A DNA stretch of 64,000 nt from Micromonospora_G sp040676775 (GTDB lineage Bacteria > Actinomycetota > Actinomycetes > Mycobacteriales > Micromonosporaceae), in the NCBI RefSeq assembly GCF_040676775.1, contig NZ_JBFAPP010000005.1:186001-250000 (forward strand), given 5' to 3'. Shown here one piece after another: positions 40,283-47,863 of this stretch (the stretch's first letter is position 1; the number at the start of each line of letters is the position of its first letter). The notes below the pieces were generated by a model. It worked only from the letters and a program-made list of their open reading frames with translations, was not told where the DNA came from and searched no databases. A program made the position numbers and the translations under genes.

Positions 40283-41070
40283 CCCGGGCGCCGAGCGGCG
40301 CGGAGCGGATCGAGGAGTATCTCGGCCCGGCCGGTGCGGCGTACGCGGTGATCAAGCCGATCGTCGAGTTCCTGGCCCACCCGATGGACGCGGTGACGGG
40401 TGACCCGGACCTGCTCAACGCCCAGGCGAAGGCGTGGCGGGACGCGGCGACCCGGATGGACCAGTTCGTCCTCGACGAGGTGGGCGCCCGAACCGACCTG
40501 CTCTCCTACTGGGAGGGGGAGGCGGCCGAGTCGTTCAACGCGCAGATGAGCCAGATCAACCAGTCGTTGGCCGAGATCGGTGACCACTTCGTAGCCACCG
40601 CGGAGTTGCTGGAGGGGTCGGCCGAGGGGGCTCGACAGGCGCAGGAACTGGTCGAGCAGATCGTCAAGGAGCTGATCGCCTGGGCGATCATCACCATCAT
40701 CGTGGCGCTCGCCTCGGCCTGGATCACCGCGGGCGCGTCGCTGCTGGCGGGCGGCGCGGCCACCGGGGTGGAGGCGGCGCTGGCCGGGACCCGGGCGGCG
40801 GCGGTCGGGGTGAAACTCGCCAACCTGCTGCGCAAGGTGGCCACCTTCCTGAAGAAGATGAGCGACTTCGCGCGGGCGTACAAGCTGACGAGCATCCACA
40901 AGGTCGGGGTGCAGAACTGGGTGGGTGCCCGTTACGCCACCCAGGCCGGCTACCAGTTGCTGGCCACCAACTGGGTGATCAAGCAGACCATCGTCAAGCC
41001 GGTCCTCGGCCCGACGGTCGACAAGGTCACCGGCGCCGACCAGGCCTGGGACCTGCCCCAGGTGCTCTGA
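40279..41070 (+). CDS. WXG100-like protein with C-terminal hydrophobic domain
   Basis: This 263-aa protein has an N-terminal WXG100-like helical hairpin: WRDAATRMDQFV, the turn YWEGEAAESFNAQM in place of WxG, and NQSLAEIGDHFVATAELL. A hydrophobic stretch (about residues 135-165, AWAIITIIVALASAWITAGASLL) and a basic helical end follow. It is probably secreted or membrane-targeted via a type VII system encoded elsewhere; no ESX core gene is in the window. It overlaps the EspC-like gene by 4 nt. Confidence 0.72.
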   Translation: MTRAPSGAERIEEYLGPAGAAYAVIKPIVEFLAHPMDAVTGDPDLLNAQAKAWRDAATRMDQFVLDEVGARTDLLSYWEGEAAESFNAQMSQINQSLAEIGDHFVATAELLEGSAEGARQAQELVEQIVKELIAWAIITIIVALASAWITAGASLLAGGAATGVEAALAGTRAAAVGVKLANLLRKVATFLKKMSDFARAYKLTSIHKVGVQNWVGARYATQAGYQLLATNWVIKQTIVKPVLGPTVDKVTGADQAWDLPQVL

Positions 41071-41270
41071 CCAACGCCGGTTCGAGGCCGTGCCGACACC
41101 CGGCGCTGAAACCGAGCGCCAGGAGAACCGACCCTTCCCGGCGGTTTTCGCCGGTGTGACGATGATGTTGAGATGGAACAGGGAGAGTGATCGTCATTGA
41201 TATGACCATGTGAGGGGTGATGCAGTGTGCGGTACAGAGCGGGAATCTCCGCACCCCCAGGAGGTTTTGC

Positions 41271-43160
41271 ATGCCCTTCCGTACCCTCGTACCCCGGCGG
41301 TCGTCCCGGCGCCGGACCATCGCCCTCGCGACAACCGTCGCGATCGGCCTGTTCGCAGTCGTGACCAGCCCGGTCTCCGCAGATCCGAAGCCGGGCACGA
41401 TCAGCGCCGCCACCAGCGCCGAGTACCGGGTGCTCGGTCCGCGCACGCTGGAGGACCGCAACGCCGTCGTCAAGACCGGCGCGGCGATCAACTACAGCGA
41501 GCACGGCATCCTGAACGTCACCGCGACCGCGGCCGAGGTGAAGGCGATCACGGCACTCGGCTTCACCCTGGAGGCCGTACCGGCGCCGCCCGCACGCGGT
41601 GCCACCGACGGTGTCGGCATCAACGCCTTCCCGCCCGCCGACTCGAACTACCACGACTACGCCGAGCTGACCGCGGTGATCAACCAGGTGGTCTCGGACC
41701 ACCCGACGATCGCCCGCAAGTCCAGCATCGGCAGCTCGTACGAGGGTCGGGACCTGCCCGTCATCAAGATCTCGGACAACGTCGGTACGGACGAAGCCGA
41801 GCCGGAGATCCTGTTCAACTCCCAGCAGCACGCCCGTGAGCACCTGACCGTCGAGATGGCGATCTACCTGCTCAACCTCTTCACCGACAGCTACGGTTCC
41901 GACTCCCGGATCACCAACATCGTGAACACCCGGGAGATCTGGATCGTGCCGACGGTCAACCCCGACGGCAGCGAGTACGACATCGCCACCGGTTCGTACC
42001 GGTCCTGGCGGAAGAACCGGCAGCCGAACAGCGGCTCGTCGAACGTCGGCACCGACCTGAACCGCAACTGGGGCTACAACTGGGGCTGCTGCGGCGGTTC
42101 CTCCGGCACCACCTCGTCGGAGACCTACCGCGGCCCGTCCGCCTTCTCCGCCCCGGAGACCCAGGCGCTGCGCAACTTCGTCAACAGCCGGGTGGTCGGC
42201 GGTACCCAGCAGATCAAGGCGAACATCGACTTCCACACGTACTCGCAGCTGGTGCTCTGGCCGTACGGCTACACCACGGCGAACACGGCGGCCGGCCTGA
42301 ACGCCGACCAGGAGGCGACGTTCCGCACGCTGGGCCAGCAGATGGCGGCCACCAACGGCTACACCCCGGAGCAGTCCTCCGACCTGTACATCACCGACGG
42401 CGACAGCCTCGACTGGCTGTGGGCGACGCACCAGATCTGGGCGTACACCTTCGAGATGTACCCCGGGTCGTCCGGCGGCGGCGGCTTCTACCCGCCCGAC
42501 GAGGTCATCCCGGCGCAGACCTCCCGCAACCGCGAAGCGGTGCTGATCCTCGCCGAGGCCGCCGACTGCCCGTACCGGGTGATCGGCAAGCAGGCGCAGT
42601 ACTGCGGCGGCGGTGGCGGCGGCACCACGGTCTGGTCGGACACCTTCGAGACCGCGACCGGTTGGACCACCAACCCATCCGGTACGGACACCGCCACCTC
42701 CGGTGCCTGGGAGCGCGGTACGTCGCAGGCGACCAACTCCAGCGGTGCCAAGCAGCTCGCCCCGGCGGGTGGCAGCAACGACCTGTCCACCGGCCGGCTC
42801 GCCGGCACCGCCGCGGGTGACTACGACATCGACGGCGGGCTCACCAGCGTCCGTTCGCCCGCGGTGACGTTGCCGGGCAGCGGCACGTTGACGCTGTCGT
42901 TGTCGTACTACCTCGCGCACGGCTCGAACGCGTCCTCGGCGGACTTCTTCCGGGTCAGCGTGGTGCACAACGGTGGCACCACCGCGCTGCTGACCCAGGC
43001 CGGGGCGGCGAGCAACCGCAACGGCGCGTGGACGTCGGCCAACCTCAACCTGTCCTCGTACGCGGGGCAGTCGGTCCGGATCCTGGTGGAGGCGACCGAC
43101 GCCTCCGGCGCGAGCCTGGTCGAGGCGGGCGTGGACAACGTGACGATCACCAGCTCCTGA
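41271..43160 (+). CDS. Secreted zinc carboxypeptidase (M14 family)
   Basis: This 629-aa exported enzyme has a signal peptide (to about residue 38), a pro-region, and an M14 carboxypeptidase domain (about 125-435). The zinc site is QQHAREH (His187, Glu190) with the third ligand in DFHTYSQL; NPDG, LNRNWGYNWG and YTFEMYP supply substrate-binding residues and the catalytic Glu. A C-terminal beta-sandwich domain (about 450-629) may bind substrate. The ATG has an AGGAGG site. Homologues release C-terminal residues from extracellular peptides. A bidirectional terminator follows. Confidence 0.92.
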   Translation: MPFRTLVPRRSSRRRTIALATTVAIGLFAVVTSPVSADPKPGTISAATSAEYRVLGPRTLEDRNAVVKTGAAINYSEHGILNVTATAAEVKAITALGFTLEAVPAPPARGATDGVGINAFPPADSNYHDYAELTAVINQVVSDHPTIARKSSIGSSYEGRDLPVIKISDNVGTDEAEPEILFNSQQHAREHLTVEMAIYLLNLFTDSYGSDSRITNIVNTREIWIVPTVNPDGSEYDIATGSYRSWRKNRQPNSGSSNVGTDLNRNWGYNWGCCGGSSGTTSSETYRGPSAFSAPETQALRNFVNSRVVGGTQQIKANIDFHTYSQLVLWPYGYTTANTAAGLNADQEATFRTLGQQMAATNGYTPEQSSDLYITDGDSLDWLWATHQIWAYTFEMYPGSSGGGGFYPPDEVIPAQTSRNREAVLILAEAADCPYRVIGKQAQYCGGGGGGTTVWSDTFETATGWTTNPSGTDTATSGAWERGTSQATNSSGAKQLAPAGGSNDLSTGRLAGTAAGDYDIDGGLTSVRSPAVTLPGSGTLTLSLSYYLAHGSNASSADFFRVSVVHNGGTTALLTQAGAASNRNGAWTSANLNLSSYAGQSVRILVEATDASGASLVEAGVDNVTITSS

Positions 43161-43174
43161 TCATCCACAACCGA

Positions 43175-43214
43175 CACTGCCCCGCCGGCCGGTCTCCCGG
43201 TCGGCGGGGCAGTG
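43175..43214. terminator. Bidirectional terminator between convergent genes
   Basis: CACTGCCCCGCCG/CGGCGGGGCAGTG, a perfect 13-bp stem, lies between the carboxypeptidase stop and the convergent ABC-2 permease stop. Confidence 0.85.
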
Positions 43215-43228
43215 CGTGTGCAGAGGGT

Positions 43229-43966
43229 TCAACTGAACCGGCGACCCTCGTCCCGGCGGTACGCCCAACCGGCCGCCGAGGCCAGCACCACAACCCAGAC
43301 CCCGAGCATGATCAGCGCGGTCGGCTCGGGACTGAAGTCACCGACCGCCGCCCACATCAGCTCGACCGCGCCACGGGTCGGCAGGAAGGGCGCGATCGTC
43401 TCGATGAAACCGGGTGCGTTACCCGGCGAGGAGAGCAGGCCACCACCGAAGGCGAGCGGGAAGAAGACGACCTGCGCCACCACGATCGCCGCCTTGCTCG
43501 GCAGCGCGTACCCGATGGTCAGTCCGAGCAGGGTGAACGGCACCGCGGCCACGACCACCGCGCCGAGCGCGAGCACGAACCCGGTCCCCGTGATCGTCGC
43601 CGGTGTCGCCACCGCCGCGATCACCACCACCGGGATCAGCGAGACGAAGGTCAGCGCGAGGCCGGCCAGGATCCGGCCGACGAAGCGCGGCGCCGGCCCG
43701 GCCGGCAAGGTCCGGGTGTACGGGTCCCAGGGCTGTGCCCGGTCCTCGGCCACGCCGATGCCGTACTGGAAGATGTTGCTGCTCATCACCGCGAAGGTGA
43801 CCATCGAGGCGGTGGCGAAGGTGGCACCGGCCGGGTCGTTGCCGGTGAACGGCACCACGAAGAAGAGCATCGAGGCGGCCGGGAAGAAGGCGCTGCCGAT
43901 CACCGCGATCGGGATTCGGATCGTCTCCAGGAGCTGGTACCTGGCATGTACGAGCGCGAGCTGCAT
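43229..43966 (-). CDS. ABC-2 type exporter permease
   Basis: This 245-aa permease has six predicted membrane helices and an ABC-2 core, with DPYTRTLPAGPAPRFVGRILAGL between the second and third segments, a common feature of actinobacterial drug or lipid exporters. The ATG has a GGGGGA site. It is directly downstream of its ATPase gene (14 nt) in a four-gene operon that also encodes a regulator and a membrane protein. Substrate unknown. Confidence 0.88.
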   Translation of the reverse strand: MQLALVHARYQLLETIRIPIAVIGSAFFPAASMLFFVVPFTGNDPAGATFATASMVTFAVMSSNIFQYGIGVAEDRAQPWDPYTRTLPAGPAPRFVGRILAGLALTFVSLIPVVVIAAVATPATITGTGFVLALGAVVVAAVPFTLLGLTIGYALPSKAAIVVAQVVFFPLAFGGGLLSSPGNAPGFIETIAPFLPTRGAVELMWAAVGDFSPEPTALIMLGVWVVVLASAAGWAYRRDEGRRFS

Positions 43967-43980
43967 GACTATTCCCCCGG

Positions 43981-44895
43981 TCAGGCGGTGATCGGTTGGG
44001 TGGCGGGCGTACCGGTTCCGACCGGTCGGTCGGTGTCGGCGGTCAGGGTCAGGAACGCCTCCTCCAGCGAGGTGGGTCGGATCTCCAGCCCGGAGAAGTC
44101 GACTCCGCTGGTTACCAGGTCCCGGACGAGTTGGTCCGCGTCGGCGGTCAGCAGGTGCGTACGCCCGTCGGTGTGTTCGGTGCCGAGCACACCGGGCAGC
44201 GCCGGCAGGTTCCCGGCGACCAGGCTGACCCGGCGTACGCCGACGATGTCCCGGATCGCGGTGACGGTGTCGTCGGCAAGCACCCGGCCCTGGCCGAGCA
44301 CCACCACCCGGTGCGCTAGCGCCTCGATCTCCTCCAGGTAGTGGCTGCTCAGCAGCACCGTCCCGCCGTCGGCGTGGAAGGACCGGATGGCGGCCCAGAG
44401 GCTGTGGCGGGCCTCCACGTCGAGGCCGGTGGTGGGCTCGTCGAGGACGACCAGCTGGGGTCGACCGACGAAGGCCAGCGCCACCGCCAGCCGCCGCTTC
44501 TGCCCGCCGGAGAGCCCGCCGGTCTGCCGCCGGGCCAGGTCGGTGATGCCGAACCGGTCGAGCAGTTCGCCACGCGGGACCGGGTCGCTGTAGTGGGCGG
44601 AGACGAAGTCGACCACCTCGCCGACCCGCAGGGTGGGCGGCAGTCCGGTCTCCTGTGGGGTGACGCCGAGGCGCTGCCGGCTGCCCGGGTCGCGCGGGTC
44701 GCCGCCGAACAGTTCGACCCGCCCGGAGGTGACCCGGCGTACGCCGACCAGCATGTTCAACAGCGTGCTCTTGCCGGCCCCGTTCGGCCCGAGCAGGCCG
44801 ACGAGTTCACCGGTACGGACTTCGAAGCTGACCTGGTCGAGGGCGGTGACGTTGCCGTACCGGCGGGTGGCCTGGTCGGCGCGGGCGAGAATCAT
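43981..44895 (-). CDS. ABC exporter ATP-binding protein
   Basis: This 304-aa ATPase has Walker A GPNGAGKST, signature LSGGQKRR, Walker B LVVLDEPTTGLD and the C-terminal extension usual for ABC-2 exporter ATPases (DrrA/NatA type). It should energise the permease at 43229-43966. Its ATG overlaps the stop of the regulator gene by 4 nt. Confidence 0.92.
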   Translation of the reverse strand: MILARADQATRRYGNVTALDQVSFEVRTGELVGLLGPNGAGKSTLLNMLVGVRRVTSGRVELFGGDPRDPGSRQRLGVTPQETGLPPTLRVGEVVDFVSAHYSDPVPRGELLDRFGITDLARRQTGGLSGGQKRRLAVALAFVGRPQLVVLDEPTTGLDVEARHSLWAAIRSFHADGGTVLLSSHYLEEIEALAHRVVVLGQGRVLADDTVTAIRDIVGVRRVSLVAGNLPALPGVLGTEHTDGRTHLLTADADQLVRDLVTSGVDFSGLEIRPTSLEEAFLTLTADTDRPVGTGTPATQPITA

Positions 44896-45224
44896 GACGA
44901 CTCCTGGGCGGGGATGGCTGCCTCGGGCGGGTCGAGCAGGGCGCGCAGCGCGGCGGTGTACTCCTCGAAGGCGAGTCGGCCGCGTCGGCTCAGCCGGACC
45001 AGGGTGGCCGGCGTACGCCCGTGGTGGGTCTTGGCGATCTCGACGTACTGGGCGTCTTCGAGTTTGCGTAGGTGCACCGAGAGATTGCCGGCGGTCATCC
45101 GCAGGATCTCCTGTAGCCGGGGGAACGTGATCCGGTCGCCCTCGGCCAGGGTGGCCAGGGTGGACACCACCCGCAGCCGGGCCTGGGCGTGGATCACCGG
45201 GTCGAGTTCCGGTGGTGTGGTCAT
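44892..45224 (-). CDS. Winged-helix transcriptional regulator of the exporter operon
   Basis: This 110-aa protein is a single winged-helix domain: RLRVVSTLATLAEGDRITFPRLQEILRMTAGNLSVHLRKLEDAQYV, followed by TPATLVRLSRRGRLAFEEYTAAL. This is the DUF4180/MarR-like transcriptional regulator type often found before ABC-2 exporters. I chose the ATG at 45224, which overlaps the upstream stop; the open frame is longer but unsupported. It probably controls this operon from the palindrome near 45868. Confidence 0.85.
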   Translation of the reverse strand: MTTPPELDPVIHAQARLRVVSTLATLAEGDRITFPRLQEILRMTAGNLSVHLRKLEDAQYVEIAKTHHGRTPATLVRLSRRGRLAFEEYTAALRALLDPPEAAIPAQESS

Positions 45225-45865
45225 GGCCTGTCCCGGCGGTTGAGCCAGGCGATCGTGCCGCCGATCAGCATGCCGCCGCCCCCGGCGAGCGCGACGATCA
45301 GCGCGTGCCAGCCGGGTCCGGCGTACACGCCGACGATGTTGATGGCGCTGAGCCAGATACCGAGGCGGAACAGGTTGCGGTCGAGCCAGATCGCCCCACC
45401 GGCCACGTGCAGCACCCCGGTCAGGCCGACCGCGGCGGCGGCCCAGAGCAGCCTGGCCAGGTCGTCCGGCTGCTGGTCGGTGACCCGGCCGAGGATGATC
45501 CCGTAGCTGACGAAGCCGAGCAGCCAGGCGACGCCGTACCACTGACCTCGACGGGCCGAGTCGCCGGTGATCTGCCCGTACGACCGGGCGCCGGTGATCG
45601 CGGAGAGGATGCCGGCGGCGCCGAGCAGGACGAAGAGCGCGGTCAGCGGCAGCCATTCGGGCAGGTTGACGAAGACCCGGTCGTCCGGGCCGAACCGGAG
45701 GAAGAACAGGCCGAAGCCGACCAGCCAGGCGATGCCCCACGGCCAGTAGACCAGCCGGGGGTCGGGGTTGAGCTGCCGCGCCGCCTCGGCCTGTTGCTGC
45801 CGGATCAGGCGCAGGGTCTCGGCCGGGCTCGCCGGGGGCTGTTCGTCGTCATCGTCCAGGGGCAC
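45221..45865 (-). CDS. Membrane protein heading the exporter operon
   Basis: This 214-aa protein has an acidic N-terminus (DDDDEQ), a short helix (ETLRLIRQQQAEAARQL) and about six membrane helices. The GTG at 45865 has no ribosome site; TAAACT ends 7 bases upstream, so the mRNA should be leaderless. It is the first gene of a four-gene operon with the regulator, ATPase and permease. No named family was recognised. Confidence 0.72.
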   Translation of the reverse strand: MPLDDDDEQPPASPAETLRLIRQQQAEAARQLNPDPRLVYWPWGIAWLVGFGLFFLRFGPDDRVFVNLPEWLPLTALFVLLGAAGILSAITGARSYGQITGDSARRGQWYGVAWLLGFVSYGIILGRVTDQQPDDLARLLWAAAAVGLTGVLHVAGGAIWLDRNLFRLGIWLSAINIVGVYAGPGWHALIVALAGGGGMLIGGTIAWLNRRDRP

Positions 45866-45867
45866 GC

Positions 45868-45878
45868 AAACTAGTTTA
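45868..45878 (-). promoter_or_regulatory. Leaderless promoter -10 and palindrome of the exporter operon
   Basis: On the minus strand TAAACT forms a -10 whose end is 7 bases from the GTG start codon at 45865. It overlaps AAACTAGTTT, a perfect 10-bp palindrome, which may be the operator of the encoded winged-helix regulator. Confidence 0.45.
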
Positions 45879-46001
45879 CATTTCAAAGCTGCTGCCCGGA
45901 CCCACCCCGTCACCCACCCGACAGCCCAGCACCCGAACAAGCCCCGCCTACACCCCCCACGAGAACCCCCCTCACCTCACCCTCCCCTCCCCAGATCCGC
46001 C

Positions 46002-46059
46002 CTCTTGTAGAGAAAGAGGGCCTATCCGGGGCGGAATAGCGCCTCTTTCTCTACAAGAG
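46002..46059. repeat. Perfect 18-bp inverted repeat with 22-bp centre
   Basis: The arms CTCTTGTAGAGAAAGAGG (46002-46019) and CCTCTTTCTCTACAAGAG (46042-46059) are perfectly complementary, and the centre (CCTATCC/GGAATAG) extends the pairing imperfectly. The region is between two divergently transcribed genes, so it is not an ordinary terminator. It is clearly less GC-rich than its neighbours and resembles a dispersed palindromic (REP or MITE-like) element. The rest of 45866-46190 holds no gene. Confidence 0.85.
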
Positions 46060-46190
46060 CTGGGTCGGGTTCCCCACGCGTGCGGAGCGGGGTGGCGGGT
46101 TGTGTCGGGGGCGCACACTTGTCGGAGCGAGCCAGATCGGAGGCGGTCGATGCGTTCGAGGTGTCTTGTCCGGCTATCGGGTGACGTGTC

Positions 46191-46910
46191 ATGAGGTGGT
46201 TCGCGGCCAAGTGCCCGGTGACCTCCGACGAACAACAGTGGATAGAGGACTCGCTGGACTGGCTGGTCGGCGAGTTCGGCAACGAGGTCCTGCGCCGCCC
46301 GGTGGTGCTGCCGACCCCGGAGTTCTTCCCGGACACCTACACCGGGAGCGAGGCCGACGTGCACCGGGTGGTCGGATTGCTCTGCCGGCGGCTCGGTGTC
46401 GACCCCGCCCGGCTGGAGGTCGAGTTCTTCGACGACGGCATCGGTGCCGACCTGCTGGCGAGCCTGCCGTCGTTCGCCGGTTCGTGGGCCGGCGCGGCAG
46501 GCCACTACCAACCCCGTGGCGACCGCGCCATTATCTCGATCAACAGCGCCGAGGCGGCCAACCCGATGTCACTGGTCGCGACGGTCGCCCACGAACTGGG
46601 TCACGTACTGCTCCTCGGCGAGCAGCGGATCGCCCCGGAGCGGCGGGACTCGGAACCCCTCACCGACCTGCTCACCGTCTTCTTCGGCTACGGCGTGTTC
46701 AGCGCCAACGCGGCGTTCGACTTCACCACCCACGGCGGCGGCTGGCGGGCCCGACGAACCGGGTACCTGACCGAGCCGATGTTCGGGTACGCGCTCGCCG
46801 CGTACGCCTGGCTGCGGGGTGAAGCCGACCCGGACTGGGGCCGGCACCTGGACACCAACCCGCGCGCCTACCTCAGGAAAGGGCTGCGCTACCTGCGGCA
46901 ACGCGGCTGA
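46191..46910 (+). CDS. HExxH-type metallopeptidase-like protein
   Basis: This 239-aa cytoplasmic protein has a zincin motif, VAHELGHVLLLGE, at about residues 129-141, and a downstream acidic helix EPLTDLLTVFFGYG that could supply the third ligand. It has no signal peptide or membrane segment. The ATG follows GGGTGAC. The ends are flanked by a palindromic element upstream and a convergent reductase gene downstream. Substrate unknown. Confidence 0.72.
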   Translation: MRWFAAKCPVTSDEQQWIEDSLDWLVGEFGNEVLRRPVVLPTPEFFPDTYTGSEADVHRVVGLLCRRLGVDPARLEVEFFDDGIGADLLASLPSFAGSWAGAAGHYQPRGDRAIISINSAEAANPMSLVATVAHELGHVLLLGEQRIAPERRDSEPLTDLLTVFFGYGVFSANAAFDFTTHGGGWRARRTGYLTEPMFGYALAAYAWLRGEADPDWGRHLDTNPRAYLRKGLRYLRQRG

Positions 46911-46937
46911 TCCGCAAGCGTTGTCGTCGTCGACCGG

Positions 46938-47753
46938 CTAGCCGAGCGCGAGCGCCACCGCCTGGCGCAGGGTGGTCGGCGGGCGGCCGAGCACCCGGTG
47001 CAGGTCGTCGGTCTGCCGTTCGAGCGCACCGGACCGGGCCAGACCCATCAGCCACCCCATCGGGCCGGGCGCCTGCTCGGTGGCCTCACGGTATTCGACC
47101 ACCTGCCCGGTCGCCTCACCCAGGACCTCGGCGAGCTGCGAGTACGTCCACAGGGGACCGGTCAGGTCGTACCCTTGTCCCAGGTGTGCGTCGTCGATCA
47201 GCACGTTCGCGGCGGCCTCGGCGAGGTCGGTACGAAACGCGGTGTTCAATCCGCGCCCGCCGGTGCCGCTGGTCAGCTCACCGGACTCGACCGCCGATCG
47301 CAGCCCGGCGTTGATGAACGCGTCGCTGTAGAACGGGTTCCGCAGCATCGTCCACGCCAGCCCACTGTCCACGATGGCCCGCTCGGTGCCGTGGTGGGCC
47401 GCGTTCATGCCGTCGCCGTCGCGGTCCGCGCCGAGGAAGCTGGTGTAGGCGATGGCGCGTACGCCGCTGTCCCGGGCCGCCTCGACGGCCGCCAGGTGCT
47501 GCCGGATCCGCCGGTCCGGGGCAAGCTCCGGGGAGGAGATCAGCAGCACCCTGTCCGCCCCTGCGTACGCCGACCGGAGGCTCTCGGGCCGGTCGTAGTC
47601 GCCGAGGCGTACGTCGACACCGAGCGCGGCGAGGTCGGCGGCGCGGGCCGGTTCGCGTACGGCGGCGGTGATCCGGTCTGCGGGCAGCCGGGTCAGGAGG
47701 TGTCCGATCACCAGTCGGCCGAGTGCGCCGGTCGCGGCGGAGACAACGATCAT
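46938..47753 (-). CDS. NmrA/QorB-like NAD(P)H-binding reductase
   Basis: This 271-aa Rossmann protein begins with VSAATGALGRLV, the NAD(P)-binding loop of NmrA-like atypical short-chain dehydrogenases, and has the DRVLLISSPELAPDRRIRQHLAAVEAA segment characteristic of the QorB/YtfG NADPH:quinone oxidoreductase group, together with AYTSFLGAD. It probably reduces quinones or senses redox state. The ATG has a GGGGAA site 7 bases upstream. Confidence 0.85.
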   Translation of the reverse strand: MIVVSAATGALGRLVIGHLLTRLPADRITAAVREPARAADLAALGVDVRLGDYDRPESLRSAYAGADRVLLISSPELAPDRRIRQHLAAVEAARDSGVRAIAYTSFLGADRDGDGMNAAHHGTERAIVDSGLAWTMLRNPFYSDAFINAGLRSAVESGELTSGTGGRGLNTAFRTDLAEAAANVLIDDAHLGQGYDLTGPLWTYSQLAEVLGEATGQVVEYREATEQAPGPMGWLMGLARSGALERQTDDLHRVLGRPPTTLRQAVALALG

Positions 47754-47863
47754 GCAGGTTCCCCTTGCTGGTGACGGGCGGGACGATCCCGCCCTGTGGA
47801 TCTAGCGGTGCCAGGGAAACCCGAACCGTGACCGGGCGCCACCGATTTTCCCGTGACCCGTCC

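Noticed and set aside
40950..42968. Minus-strand frame opposite the carboxypeptidase
   Set aside because: The plus strand encodes a full M14 peptidase with all zinc and substrate motifs.
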